A DNA stretch of 64,000 nucleotides from Neorhizobium sp. SOG26 (GCF_003491345.1 NZ_CP025512.1:1488001-1552000), one strand, 5' to 3'; shown: positions 13,844-23,086, counted from the first letter of the stretch. The notes: generated from the letters alone by a model not told the origin. Made by a program: numbers and translations.

Positions 13844-15904
13844 ATGAATGACACGCCCTCGCATCCCCTCGTCCTTTTCATGCCCTCCGGGAAGCGGGGT
13901 CGGTTCCCGGTGGGCACTTCCGTGCTCGATGCCGCCCGCCAGCTTGGGGTCTACGTGGAGAGTGTCTGCGGCGGGCGGGCCACCTGCGGCCGATGCCAGG
14001 TCTCCGTCCAGGAAGGGCATTTCGCCAAGCACGGCATAAGTTCCGCGCAGGACCATCTTTCGCCGTTCGGCCCAAAGGAAGAGCGTTACGATCGCGTAAG
14101 AGGCCTGCCGGAGGGGCGTCGCCTGTCCTGCTCTACCCAGATCCTCGGCGACCTCGTCATCGATGTGCCGCAGGACACGGTGGTGAATGCCCAGGTGGTG
14201 CGCAAGGCGGCCGACGAGCGGGTTTTCGAACGCAACCCGGCGGTGCGCATGTGTTATGTCGAGGTCGAGGAACCCGACATGCACAAGCCGCTCGGTGACC
14301 TCGATCGCCTGCTGGAGGCCCTGAAGCGAGACTGGCAGTTTGAACGTCTGGACATCGACGTTCACCTCTTGCCCAAGGTGCAGAAGATCCTGCGCCAGGG
14401 CGAGTGGAAGGTCACCGCGGCGGTTCACCACGACCGCGCCGCCGACAGTGCGCGGGTCATCGCGCTCTATCCGGGCCTGAAGAACGAGGCTTATGGCATT
14501 GCCTGCGACATCGGCTCGACGACGATTGCCATGCATCTGTCCTCGCTCCTGTCCGGGCGCACGGTGGCGTCTGCCGGCACCTCAAACCCGCAGATCCGCT
14601 TCGGCGAAGACCTGATGAGCCGCGTGTCCTATGTGATGATGAACCCGGATGGTCGCGAGGCGATGACGGCCGCGGTCAGGGACGCGCTCAACAGCCTGAT
14701 CGACAAGGTCTGCGAGCAAGGGGGCGTGTCGCGCACCGACATCCTCGATAGCGTCTTTGTCGGCAACCCGATCATGCATCACCTGTTCCTCGGCATTGAT
14801 CCGACGGAACTCGGCGGTGCGCCCTTTGCGCTCGCCGTATCCGGAGCAGTCGAGCTGAAGTCTTCCGACATCGGCTTGCTCATGAACGAAGGCACGCGGA
14901 CTTACGTCCTGCCCTGCATCGCCGGCCATGTCGGCGCGGATGCCGCCGCCGCGGCCCTTTCGGAAGGGCCGCATCGACAGGACGAGATGATGCTGCTGGT
15001 CGATATCGGTACCAATGCCGAAATCGTGCTCGGCAACGCCGCTCGTGTCGTCGCAGCGTCCTCGCCCACCGGTCCCGCCTTTGAAGGCGCGGAGATCTCC
15101 GCCGGGCAACGTGCAGCACCCGGCGCCATCGAACGCGTGCGCATCGATCCCGTGTCGCTCGAACCGCGCTTTCGTATCATCGGCGCCGAGCAATGGTCGG
15201 ACGAGCCGGGCTTCGCCGAGGCTTCCACGGCAACCGGCATTACCGGCATCTGTGGCTCCGCGATCATCGAGGTCGTGGCGGAAATGTTCCTCGCCGGCAT
15301 CATATCCGAAGACGGCGTCATCGACGGCGCGCTTGCCGCCCGCAGCCCTCGCATCCTGCAGAACGGCCGCACCTTCTCTTACCTGCTGCACGACGGCGAG
15401 CCGCGCATCACCGTCACCCAGAACGACATCCGGGCGATCCAACTTGCCAAGGCCGCGCTTTATGCCGGGGTCAAGCTGCTGATGGACAAGCAGGGCGTCG
15501 ATCATGTCGACCGCATCGGGCTTGCCGGCGCCTTCGGCACCTTCATCGATCCGAAATATGCGATGGTGCTCGGTCTGATCCCTGACTGCGACCTCGAGAA
15601 GGTGAAGGCGGTCGGCAACGCTGCCGGCACGGGTGCGCGCATGTGCCTGCTCAACCGCGACTACCGGCGCGAGATCGAAGACACCGTGCGCCGGATCGAG
15701 AAGATCGAGACCGCGCTTGAGCCGAAATTTCAGGAACACTTCGTTGCCGCCATGGCGTTGCCGAACAAGGTCGACCATTTCCCGCAACTGTCACGCGTCG
15801 TAACGCTGCCGGAGCGGAAGCAGTCGGCCGATGCGACAGCCGACGGCGGAGCAAGACGCCGCCGTCGCTCGCGCGAAAGCGGCGGTGCTGTTCCGGAAGT
15901 TTAA
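13844..15904 (+). CDS. Corrinoid-enzyme reductive activator: 2Fe-2S plus ASKHA domains (DUF4445)
   Basis: 686 residues. The N-terminal plant-type 2Fe-2S domain has Cys42, 48 and 51 (VCGGRATCGRCQ) and Cys96 (RLSCSTQ). After a linker comes an ASKHA ATPase-like domain with the phosphate loop GIACDIGSTTIAMH (about 217-230), a second loop LLVDIGTNAEIVLG and GLAGAFGTFIDP near the end. This is the RamA/RACE design: ATP-driven reduction of inactive Co(II) corrinoid so the methyltransferases can work again. The start is the ATG at 13844; frames upstream overlap the previous gene. The C-terminus is another basic tail (GGARRRRRSRESGG). Its TAA overlaps that of the convergent LysR gene. Confidence 0.9.
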   Translation: MNDTPSHPLVLFMPSGKRGRFPVGTSVLDAARQLGVYVESVCGGRATCGRCQVSVQEGHFAKHGISSAQDHLSPFGPKEERYDRVRGLPEGRRLSCSTQILGDLVIDVPQDTVVNAQVVRKAADERVFERNPAVRMCYVEVEEPDMHKPLGDLDRLLEALKRDWQFERLDIDVHLLPKVQKILRQGEWKVTAAVHHDRAADSARVIALYPGLKNEAYGIACDIGSTTIAMHLSSLLSGRTVASAGTSNPQIRFGEDLMSRVSYVMMNPDGREAMTAAVRDALNSLIDKVCEQGGVSRTDILDSVFVGNPIMHHLFLGIDPTELGGAPFALAVSGAVELKSSDIGLLMNEGTRTYVLPCIAGHVGADAAAAALSEGPHRQDEMMLLVDIGTNAEIVLGNAARVVAASSPTGPAFEGAEISAGQRAAPGAIERVRIDPVSLEPRFRIIGAEQWSDEPGFAEASTATGITGICGSAIIEVVAEMFLAGIISEDGVIDGALAARSPRILQNGRTFSYLLHDGEPRITVTQNDIRAIQLAKAALYAGVKLLMDKQGVDHVDRIGLAGAFGTFIDPKYAMVLGLIPDCDLEKVKAVGNAAGTGARMCLLNRDYRREIEDTVRRIEKIETALEPKFQEHFVAAMALPNKVDHFPQLSRVVTLPERKQSADATADGGARRRRRSRESGGAVPEV

Positions 15905-16797
15905 GCCGCAGCCGCCGACATCGAACCGAAGGCTTCGCGGATACTCTGCGCCACGGCCTTGGCGGGCACGGAAAGCTGCGGGCTCGTCAGCAGCCGGATG
16001 TCGAAGGTCATCAGTTCCGGCAGGCCCTCCTTCGGCCCGAGGATCTGCATGTCGCTCGTGACATAGGACAGCGGGAACGGTGCGATCGCCAGATCCGACA
16101 GAACCGCCGCACGCTGCGCCATCGTATGCGCGCTTGCATACGCGATGCGGTAGTTGCGCTTGTGCTTCTCGAGTTGCGTGATTGCATCCTGGCGCCAGAC
16201 GCAGCCGTCCTCCCAGACCGAGATCGGCAGCGGATCGCGCAGATGTGCCGTACCGCATTTGACACCCGCCCACACGAGCTTTTCCGTATGGATGATCTCG
16301 CCGCTCGTCGGGAATGGCCGCGTCGCGCAGTTGAAGAGCGTCAGGTCCAGCCGCTGCTCCTCGATGCGCTTCCTCAGAGCCAGGCTCATGTCGACGGTCA
16401 CGTCGACCATGATGCCCGGAAACCGCTCGCCAAAATCCTTGAGCACCTTCGGAAGCAGCCGCTCGGCAATGTCGTCCGGCGCACCAAGCCGCACGACGCC
16501 GGAAAGCTCCGGCATCACGAAGCGCGACACGGCCTCATTGGAGAGCGCCAACATCCGGCGCGCGTAGGACAGCAACATCTCGCCGTGCTGGGTGAGCGTC
16601 ACCGAACGCGCGTCGCGCAGGAACAGCGTCGTGCGCAACTGCTCCTCGAGTTTCTTGATCTGCATGGAAACGGCCGACGGCGTACGTAGCACGGCTTCGG
16701 CCGCCGTGGAGAAGTTACCGGTCTCGGCGATCGCCACGAAGGTACGCAGGACGTCGTTGTCGAGCAGCGGCAGCGGCTGGCGGAACGGAACGGTCAT
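15901..16797 (-). CDS. LysR-family transcriptional regulator
   Basis: 298 residues. The N-terminal winged helix is plain: LLDNDVLRTFVAIAETGNFS, TPSAVSMQIKKLEEQLRTTL, LFLRDARSVTLTQHGEMLL. A periplasmic-binding-protein-like effector domain follows (about 90-290). AGGAGG directly before the ATG at 16797 fixes the start; an ATG 15 bases upstream would bury that site. It overlaps tail-to-tail with the activator gene and diverges from a DUF1127 gene across a 207-base gap with an inverted repeat. LysR genes next to DUF1127 genes are common in rhizobia, so its target may be that gene and not the methyltransferases. Confidence 0.92.
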   Translation of the reverse strand: MTVPFRQPLPLLDNDVLRTFVAIAETGNFSTAAEAVLRTPSAVSMQIKKLEEQLRTTLFLRDARSVTLTQHGEMLLSYARRMLALSNEAVSRFVMPELSGVVRLGAPDDIAERLLPKVLKDFGERFPGIMVDVTVDMSLALRKRIEEQRLDLTLFNCATRPFPTSGEIIHTEKLVWAGVKCGTAHLRDPLPISVWEDGCVWRQDAITQLEKHKRNYRIAYASAHTMAQRAAVLSDLAIAPFPLSYVTSDMQILGPKEGLPELMTFDIRLLTSPQLSVPAKAVAQSIREAFGSMSAAAA

Positions 16798-16846
16798 GAC
16801 GCCTCCTGTCAATTTTCTTGAACTTTAACACCATATCATTTCGTTT

Positions 16847-16861
16847 GATTGAAAGTCAATC
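16847..16861. promoter_or_regulatory. Inverted repeat between lysR and the DUF1127 gene
   Basis: GATTGA (16847-16852), AAG, TCAATC (16856-16861), a perfect 6-bp palindrome in AT-rich intergenic DNA. It can also be read as the T-N11-A form bound by LysR-type regulators. It lies 50 bases upstream of the lysR start and 144 before the DUF1127 gene, a place suited to autoregulation and divergent control. Confidence 0.45.
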
Positions 16862-17004
16862 GAGGCGCATCTTGAGCATCGTCGAAGGCAGCACCGATTT
16901 CCACCATCACGGAAAATCATCAATGACATCTGCGGCATTCGATTGATTGATGGAATGTAGAGATCCATCCTCCCAAAGATCAAGATGAAGAAGGACTAGA
17001 AACA

Positions 17005-17211
17005 ATGGCTTTGACCAGCTTCAACGACCTTGGAAGGTCGTCCCTCTCCTCCGCAGGCCTAGGCACCGTGCTGCGGTATCCGTATCAGCTCGCTCTCAAG
17101 GGCCGGGAAAACTGGCGGCGCCGGCAAACCCAGAAGATGATCGAGTCGCTCGATCCTGAAATCCGCAAGGACATCGGCTGGCCCACCAGCTTTACACGGG
17201 ACGGCAAGTAA
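17005..17211 (+). CDS. DUF1127-family small protein
   Basis: 68 residues. The C-terminal half, ENWRRRQTQKMIESLDPEIR followed by KDIGW, is the DUF1127 signature (basic arginine run, LD, I.KDIG). Short DUF1127 proteins are common in rhizobia, where some bind RNA and affect phosphate and carbon metabolism; the role of this one is unknown. Its N-terminal half (LTSFNDLGRSSLSSAGLG) is variable. A hairpin 21 bases after the stop probably ends the transcript, making it a single-gene unit divergent from lysR. Confidence 0.85.
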   Translation: MALTSFNDLGRSSLSSAGLGTVLRYPYQLALKGRENWRRRQTQKMIESLDPEIRKDIGWPTSFTRDGK

Positions 17212-17232
17212 ACGATGCCGCATTTCAACTCC

Positions 17233-17262
17233 GGGTCCGCCCGTTTTAACATGTGCGGACCC
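17233..17262 (+). terminator. Hairpin after the DUF1127 gene
   Basis: GGGTCCGC (17233-17240) and GCGGACCC (17255-17262) form a perfect 8-bp stem around a 14-base loop. The T-run after it is weak, so termination may be incomplete. Confidence 0.5.
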
Positions 17263-17443
17263 GCTTCCTTCAGGACCAAACCCTGGCGCTGAAGCAACAG
17301 CGCAGAAGCGACGCAGCAATGTCGCAAAAATGTTCATGGCCGGTCGCCAAAACCCCTTTCCGGCTTCCAGATTTCGTGTCAGTGTCGCTTTTAAAGCAGA
17401 AGCAGGCCACACAATAACAGGGCGCGCCGAAGGGGAAGACACA

Positions 17444-18472
17444 ATGGATTTCATCGGCAAGAGCCAGAGCAAGAAACGCTCGATCGTTTTCTTCCTCGTC
17501 CCCAATTTCACCTTGCTTCCCTTCTCCGCCGCCATCGAAACCTTGCGCATCGCCAACCGCATGCTGGGCTACTCCGCTTATACCTGGCGCCTGTGTTCGG
17601 CGGATGGTGAGAAGGTGCAGTCCTCGAGCGGCATCTGGCTCGAAGCAGACTCCTCGCTTGCCGACGAGCGGCGCTACCTGTCTGGCGAAAACCGGCCGAA
17701 CATGGTGCTGGTCTGCTCCGGCGTTTATGTCGAGGAATTCCAGAACAAGTCCGTCAATGCCTGGCTGCGCGAAACCTACAACCGCGGCATCGCTGTCGGC
17801 AGCCTTTGCACCGGCGCCCATGTGCTGGCCCAGGCCGGCCTCCTCAACGGCAAGCGCTGCGCAATCCATTGGGAGAACCTTCCGGGTTTTGCCGAAGCCT
17901 TCCCGCAGGCGGAAGTGTATGCCGACCTCTACGAGGTCGACTCCAACCTTTACACCTGCGCCGGTGGCACCGCCTCGCTCGACATGATGCTGAACCTCAT
18001 CGGCCAGGATTTCGGCGACAACCTCGTCAACAAGGTCTGCGAGCAGCAGCTGACGGACCGCGTGCGCAACCCGCATGACCGGCAGCGCCTGCCGCTGCGC
18101 GCCCGTCTCGGCGTCCAGAACGCCAAGGTCCTGTCGATCATCGAGGTGATGGAGAACAACCTGTCGGAGCCGCTGTCGCTGGTGGAGATCGCCGATGATG
18201 CCGGCCTTTCGCGCCGCCAGATCGAGCGCCTGTTCCGCCAGGAAATGGGCCGCTCGCCCGCCCGGTATTACCTCGAGATCCGGCTTGATCGCGCCCGCCA
18301 CCTGCTGGTGCAGTCGTCCATGCCGGTGGTTGAAGTCGCGGTTGCCTGCGGCTTCGTCTCGGCTTCGCATTTCTCCAAGTGTTACCGCGAGGTCTATAAC
18401 CGCTCGCCGCAGCAGGAGCGCGCCGAGCGCAAGCTGAGCGTCACCAACGCCCGCGCCGGCATCGCAGCCTGA
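17444..18472 (+). CDS. GbdR-like regulator: GATase1/DJ-1 domain plus AraC helix-turn-helix
   Basis: 342 residues. A class-I amidotransferase-like (DJ-1/PfpI) domain covers about 10-190 (FFLVPNFTLLPFSAAIETLR, GSLCTGAHVLAQAGLLNGKR with the nucleophile-elbow cysteine, YTCAGGTASLDMML). An AraC-type double helix-turn-helix covers about 225-330 (LVEIADDAGLSRRQIERLFR, GFVSASHFSKCYRE). Layout and wording resemble Pseudomonas GbdR, the activator of glycine-betaine breakdown genes, which suits the adjacent betaine-type demethylation cluster. The start is the ATG at 17444 after GGGGAAG; the frame upstream is unsupported. Regulation of the cluster by this protein is inference. Confidence 0.88.
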   Translation: MDFIGKSQSKKRSIVFFLVPNFTLLPFSAAIETLRIANRMLGYSAYTWRLCSADGEKVQSSSGIWLEADSSLADERRYLSGENRPNMVLVCSGVYVEEFQNKSVNAWLRETYNRGIAVGSLCTGAHVLAQAGLLNGKRCAIHWENLPGFAEAFPQAEVYADLYEVDSNLYTCAGGTASLDMMLNLIGQDFGDNLVNKVCEQQLTDRVRNPHDRQRLPLRARLGVQNAKVLSIIEVMENNLSEPLSLVEIADDAGLSRRQIERLFRQEMGRSPARYYLEIRLDRARHLLVQSSMPVVEVAVACGFVSASHFSKCYREVYNRSPQQERAERKLSVTNARAGIAA

Positions 18473-18479
18473 GCCAGGA

Positions 18480-19241
18480 TCAGCTTCGCAGCCGGTAGCC
18501 TGTCTTGAACATCCAGCCGATCAGCGACAGGCAGGCGACGAGGAACAGGCACACCATGCCCAGGCTCACGATCGGATTGACGTCGGCAATCTCGTAGAAG
18601 CTCCAGCGGAACCCGCTGACGAGGTAGAGTACCGGATTGAGGTGGCTTACCGCCTGCCAGAAGGGCGGCAGCATGTCGATCGAATAGAAGCTGCCGCCAA
18701 GGAAGGTCAGCGGCGGCACCACCAGCATCGGCACGATGTTGAGCTGCTCGAAATTTTTCGCCCAGATCCCGATGATGAAGCCGAACAGGCTGAAGCTGAT
18801 CGCCGTCAGCACCATGAACACCAGCATCATGAACGGATGCGCGATCGAGATATCGACAAAGAAGGATGCGGTAAGAAGGATGATGAAGCCGATGATCAGC
18901 CCCTTGCTGGCGGCCGCTCCCACGTAACCGATCAGGATCTCGGTCATGGCGATTGGTGCGGACAGGATCTCGTAGATCGTGCCGGTGAATTTCGGGAAAT
19001 AGATGCCGATCGAGCCGTTGGAGATGCACTGCGTCAGCAGCGTCAGCATGATCAGCCCGGGCGTGATGAAGGAGCCATAGGAGACACCCTCGACGCTCTC
19101 GATGCGCGAGCCGATCGCCGTGCCGAACACGATGAAATAAAGCGAGGTGGTGATGACTGGCGAAATCACGCTCTGCAGCAGCGTGCGGCGCATGCGGGCC
19201 ATCTCGAACGAGTAGATCGACTTGATCGCTTCCGTGTTCAT
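18480..19241 (-). CDS. ABC-2 type transporter permease (YadH-like)
   Basis: 253 residues with about six membrane segments ([79 protein letters not shown]). It contains the ABC-2 signature region [20 protein letters not shown]. It is the membrane half of a drug or polysaccharide-type exporter, closest in pattern to E. coli YadH. Its ATG overlaps the stop of the ATPase gene (19238-19241), so the pair is translationally coupled. The substrate is unknown. It converges on the GbdR-like gene, with only 7 bases between the stops. Confidence 0.9.
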   Translation of the reverse strand: MNTEAIKSIYSFEMARMRRTLLQSVISPVITTSLYFIVFGTAIGSRIESVEGVSYGSFITPGLIMLTLLTQCISNGSIGIYFPKFTGTIYEILSAPIAMTEILIGYVGAAASKGLIIGFIILLTASFFVDISIAHPFMMLVFMVLTAISFSLFGFIIGIWAKNFEQLNIVPMLVVPPLTFLGGSFYSIDMLPPFWQAVSHLNPVLYLVSGFRWSFYEIADVNPIVSLGMVCLFLVACLSLIGWMFKTGYRLRS

Positions 19242-20176
19242 GCCTGTTCTCCCGCCTGCTGGGCCACCAGCGCCACGAAGATGTCCTCGAGCGAGCTTTG
19301 CCGGGTGGAAAGATCCTTGAAATGGATGTCTTCGGCCGCGAGCATGGCAAGCAGCGAGGCGATGGATCCTTGGCCCTCATCACCCTGGTATTCGTGAACC
19401 AGCGCACTGCCGTCGTCGCTCAGCGCAAGGTCATAGGCGGCGAGGCTCGCCGGCAGCGTCGCCAGGGGTTCGGCCAGTTCCAGGCGCAGCTGCTTGCGGC
19501 CGAGCTTGCGCATCAGCGCGTTCTTTTCCTCGATCAGCAGCAGCTTGCCGCCGTTGATCACGCCCACCCGGTCGGCGATCTCCTCCGCCTCCTCGATGTA
19601 GTGCGTGGTGAGGATGATGGTGACGCCGTTGGCGCGCAGCTTTTCCACCACCTGCCACATCTCGCGGCGAAGGTTGACGTCAACACCCGCGGTCGGTTCG
19701 TCCAGAAACAGGATCTTCGGCTCGTGGGCCAGCGCCTTGGCGATCAGCACACGGCGCTTCATGCCGCCGGAAAGCTCACGCAGCATGTTGTCCTTCTTGG
19801 ACCATAGCGAAAGATCCCGCAGAACCTGCTCGATCACCTGGGGGTTCGGCTTCTTGCCGTAAACGCCGCGGGAGAAGCTCACCGTGTTCCACACGGTCTC
19901 GAACATGTCGGTCGTCAGTTCCTGCGGCACCAGGCCAATGAGCGATCGTGTCTGGCGAAAGTCGCGCACCACGTCATGACCGCTGACCAGCACCTGTCCA
20001 GCGCTCGGGTTGACGATCCCGCAGATGATGGAGATCAGCGTGGTCTTGCCGGCACCGTTCGGGCCGAGAAGCGCGAGGATCTCACCCTCGCGGATCTCCA
20101 GATCGACGCCCTTCAGCGCCTGGAACCCGTTGCCATAGGTCTTGGTGAGGTTTTGGACGGAAACGATCGGAGCCAT
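19238..20176 (-). CDS. ABC transporter ATP-binding protein (YadG-like)
   Basis: 312 residues. Walker [11 protein letters not shown]-loop GLVPQEL, signature LSGGMKRR, Walker [14 protein letters not shown] and the switch histidine in [10 protein letters not shown] are all present. The C-terminal 80 residues form the extension seen in the YadG/DrrA group. It supplies ATP hydrolysis for the coupled ABC-2 permease, forming an exporter of unknown substrate. The start at 20176 ([17 protein letters not shown]) fits the domain boundary. The nearest gene upstream, a TauE/SafE permease, is a separate unit on the same strand. Confidence 0.92.
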   Translation of the reverse strand: MAPIVSVQNLTKTYGNGFQALKGVDLEIREGEILALLGPNGAGKTTLISIICGIVNPSAGQVLVSGHDVVRDFRQTRSLIGLVPQELTTDMFETVWNTVSFSRGVYGKKPNPQVIEQVLRDLSLWSKKDNMLRELSGGMKRRVLIAKALAHEPKILFLDEPTAGVDVNLRREMWQVVEKLRANGVTIILTTHYIEEAEEIADRVGVINGGKLLLIEEKNALMRKLGRKQLRLELAEPLATLPASLAAYDLALSDDGSALVHEYQGDEGQGSIASLLAMLAAEDIHFKDLSTRQSSLEDIFVALVAQQAGEQA

Positions 20177-20275
20177 GCAGGATGCATCTTCTGAAATGAT
20201 TTTGCAAAGGAAGCCGGCAATATAGGCGGCGTTTCTCGCCTGACCATCCTTGTTGGGAGAACATAGCGGACGATT

Positions 20276-21097
20276 TCAGAGGACAATCGTCAGGAAGAAC
20301 TGGATGGAGATCAACGTCAGGAAGATCCCGAAGCCAGCTTCGAGCTGCCGTTTGGACATCGCATGTGCAATCCTCGCACCGACCGGCGCGAGATAAAGCG
20401 TGATCGGTATCAGCAGCAGCACCGCAATCCAGTTGACGTAACCGGTGGAGAACGGCGGCAGGCCAGGCGTTCCCCAGCCGCCAAGGATATAGCCCGCAAG
20501 CCCCGGCAGCGAGATCAGCACGCCAACCCCGGATGAGGTGGCGACGCCTTGGTGAATGGTGCGCCCGTACAGGGTCATGAAGGTGTTGTTGAGCACGCCG
20601 CCCCCAATCCCCATCAGGCCGGACAGCACCCCGATGCCAGCACCGACGAGAAAGCGGATCGGGTTGCCCGGCAGGTCATCGCCCAGCCGCCAGCTGGCCC
20701 GGTTGAAGATCATCCGGAAGGCCAGCACCAGCGCGATGATTGCGAAGATCACCCGCAGTTCCGCGCTGGAAGCCTTGGCCGCAACGGCGGCAGCAACCAG
20801 CGTACCGAGCGGCACGGCGATCGTCCAGCTGCGCAACAGCGCCATGTCGACCGCGCCACGCTGCCGATGCGCCATGAAGGAACGCACCGATGTGGGAACG
20901 ATGATGGCAAGGGAGCTGCCCAGCGCCAGCTGCATTCGGACATCTTCCGGAATGCCAAGCAGTCCAAAGACGTGGAAGAAGATAGGTACGAGTATCGCGC
21001 CGCCGCCGATGCCGAACATGCCGGCGAGGATCCCCGCCACGGCCCCCGCGGCGACCAGCGCCAGGATGAAGGGCAGAAGTTCGGTGAGAAATTCCAT
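20276..21097 (-). CDS. TauE/SafE-family membrane permease
   Basis: 273 residues with about eight membrane segments arranged as two similar halves. Each half starts with a glycine-rich motif: GILAGMFGIGGGAILVPIFF and GVLSGLMGIGGGVLNNTFM. This is the TauE/SafE (DUF81) family, which exports sulfite, sulfoacetate or related organic anions; the substrate here is unknown. No taurine or sulfite metabolism genes are adjacent. GGGAG lies upstream of the ATG at 21097. The 335-base gap that follows contains a long hairpin. Confidence 0.9.
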   Translation of the reverse strand: MEFLTELLPFILALVAAGAVAGILAGMFGIGGGAILVPIFFHVFGLLGIPEDVRMQLALGSSLAIIVPTSVRSFMAHRQRGAVDMALLRSWTIAVPLGTLVAAAVAAKASSAELRVIFAIIALVLAFRMIFNRASWRLGDDLPGNPIRFLVGAGIGVLSGLMGIGGGVLNNTFMTLYGRTIHQGVATSSGVGVLISLPGLAGYILGGWGTPGLPPFSTGYVNWIAVLLLIPITLYLAPVGARIAHAMSKRQLEAGFGIFLTLISIQFFLTIVL

Positions 21098-21432
21098 GTC
21101 GGATGCGTGCTCCCGCAGGCTCCGGAATCACTCCCGCTCCGACGCCGTCACTGGGCTTTGATCACGAATATGCGGCGGCACACAAGCGGCTGCACCAACA
21201 TGGGACGTGGCTGCGCCGGAGGTGAAAGGCAGTGGAGACCCGGAACGCGGGGCATGGGTCAGGTCGTGTACCGGGTCTCCCGCTGCAGGCGGGGTACGTC
21301 GGGGGGACGGACTGCAGCACAGGCATAGTTGCTGCGCCGCCGCTTATGGTTCCAGTTCCGTTGCCCAACGTGGTTTACGAAGCATTGATCTCCACAGCCT
21401 GGGACAGCGACAGCCGCCGACGCAGCCGCTCG
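21098..21432. other. Intergenic gap with a long inverted repeat
   Basis: No plausible gene in any frame. The gap lies between the start of the TauE/SafE gene and the end of the extensin-like gene, both on the minus strand, so it should hold the promoter of the former. The one clear structure is the inverted repeat at 21234-21281. Confidence 0.5.
21234..21281. repeat. 10-bp perfect inverted repeat, 28-base loop
   Basis: GGAGACCCGG (21234-21243) and CCGGGTCTCC (21272-21281) are exact complements. There is no T-run on either side, so it is not a normal terminator. It could be a structured leader of the TauE/SafE transcript, since it lies 137-184 bases upstream of that start, or an operator. Confidence 0.5.
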
Positions 21433-22899
21433 TCAGAGGCTGCAGTGGCGCTTGCCTGACTTCCGCGATCGCAGGTCGAAGTGGAAGTGGTTCCAGTGTT
21501 CGGCGTTGCTGCCCGGGCCAAGCACGGTGTTGAAATACTTGCAGCTGTCGCTGCGCACCGATTTCAGCAATCCGCCTTCGCGCAGCGAGAAGAGCCCCTT
21601 CTTGCGCACGTCGATTTCATGGCCGTTCTTCAGCACGATCTGGCCGATGTCGATCGCATTGCCCTTGGCGTGTTCCGACATCGAGTTGTTGCGCTGGCGG
21701 CTGTTGTTCATCCGACGGCAGGAATAGCCGCCCATCGGCACGATCTTCTTGACGCCGGTGAGGTAACGCATGCGCGCCGATGGCGCGAGTTCGTTCTTCA
21801 CCCACTTCGCAAAAGCCAGTGTCACCTGGCAGTTGAGCGTCACGGCCGGCTTCACGTCGATATTGCCCGAGAGGCCCGACAGCTTGACTGGATGCGCAAT
21901 GCCGCAGCTTCCGCCCTGGCTAATCCGCGGCCGGTCCTCAAACGCAACGCCGAGACGACGCAGCTCGGCCCGGCAACTCACCTCGGATTGCGGCATCACT
22001 TCCCGCGGCCACGACTGTTCGCGCTGGCTCATCGGCGCATCGCTTCTCGTCGGGTTGTTGGGGCGAAGCATGGCGACCTGCTGCGTTCCCGCTGGCGCAT
22101 GATTTGGCGCCCTCACCCGCGATCCGTCACCCCAGGTCATCGAACCGGCCGTGGAGGGTTCACGTTTCAAACCCGCGCCCGTCCGCTTCGGCGGTACGTT
22201 GACATAATCGCTGCCGATATCCTGGGCGATCGCCTGCCGGCGCGGCTGCAAGGCCACCGGATTGTCCGTACCAATGCCATCCACCACTGGCTGGTCGCCC
22301 ACGCCTTCGGCGATGTCGCTGTCCTGCTCTTCGGCGAGGCCCGTCACTTCGCTTTCATCGGGACCGAAGCCGAGCTCAGCGTCGATATTGACGCCCTCGT
22401 CCGGGATGCTCATAGGCCCGACGGGTGCGGCCGCCCGCGTCGTTCTTTGCGGGCCGAGCGACGCCTGCTGTTGCATCGCCTCCTCGCTGTCGATCATCGG
22501 CAGGCGGCTCGCCTGGATCGTTGAACCACTCATCGAGAGTGTGCCGAGATTGGACGGCGGCGCGCCCAGCACCTGCCCTTGGCCCTTGTACGGCTGGTTC
22601 TGGTCGGGCGCGCCGAGATACTGCCCCCCAGTGCCGGCCTGGATGTCACCTTGCGGAGACGGTCCGGTGGAATAACCGTAGTCGACGGCGCTCGCCTGGC
22701 TCACCGGCGCCTGGTTCAACGGGTAGGCTTGCTGCGAGACTGGCTCGCGCGGCAGGCTGCGCACCGGCGTGATGGCGCCAACCTGCGTGCCGGTATCGAT
22801 GGACCCGGGCGGAACGAGATCGCCGGAAGAACAGGCCACCAGCATTGTTGATATCATCAACGAGCTGATCGCCCGCCGAAAAAGGGAAGCATACGCCAT
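21433..22899 (-). CDS. Extensin-like C-terminal domain lipoprotein
   Basis: About 488 residues from the ATG at 22899 (a GTG at 22911 is in frame). The N-terminus is a lipoprotein signal: MAYASLFRR, a hydrophobic stretch, and the lipobox LVAC with Cys23. A long Pro/Gln/Gly/Ser-rich, probably disordered middle follows (to about 310). The last 180 residues match the extensin-like C-terminal domain (PF06904): CRAELRRLGVAFEDRPRI, SCGIAHPVKLSGL, NSMSEHAKGNAIDIGQI, EHWNHFHFDLR. The spaced His and Asp residues suggest a zinc peptidase fold of the MepK/VanY kind acting on peptidoglycan cross-links; that role is family-based inference. It is anchored in the envelope. Confidence 0.85.
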   Translation of the reverse strand: MAYASLFRRAISSLMISTMLVACSSGDLVPPGSIDTGTQVGAITPVRSLPREPVSQQAYPLNQAPVSQASAVDYGYSTGPSPQGDIQAGTGGQYLGAPDQNQPYKGQGQVLGAPPSNLGTLSMSGSTIQASRLPMIDSEEAMQQQASLGPQRTTRAAAPVGPMSIPDEGVNIDAELGFGPDESEVTGLAEEQDSDIAEGVGDQPVVDGIGTDNPVALQPRRQAIAQDIGSDYVNVPPKRTGAGLKREPSTAGSMTWGDGSRVRAPNHAPAGTQQVAMLRPNNPTRSDAPMSQREQSWPREVMPQSEVSCRAELRRLGVAFEDRPRISQGGSCGIAHPVKLSGLSGNIDVKPAVTLNCQVTLAFAKWVKNELAPSARMRYLTGVKKIVPMGGYSCRRMNNSRQRNNSMSEHAKGNAIDIGQIVLKNGHEIDVRKKGLFSLREGGLLKSVRSDSCKYFNTVLGPGSNAEHWNHFHFDLRSRKSGKRHCSL

Positions 22900-23055
22900 A
22901 CAGATTGCCACTCTTCCGGTGCCGAAATGACACAGAACCTCAAATTAGAGGAATCGGGTAAACGAAGCCTTGAGCAACCAAGGCCATTTGGTGACGCGTA
23001 GGCGACGAAGAGACGGCGCCCGGTATGGGATTGCTGGTGTGAGGCAGGACAGCGA

Positions 23056-23086
23056 AAGGCCCACCGGACGTCATCCGGTGGGCCTT
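23056..23086 (-). terminator. Strong intrinsic terminator after the chemoreceptor gene
   Basis: AAGGCCCACCGGA and TCCGGTGGGCCTT form a 13-bp perfect stem with a 5-base loop, 22 bases past the stop of the minus-strand chemoreceptor gene. On that strand the stem is followed by T-rich sequence. It may work in both directions. Confidence 0.85.
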
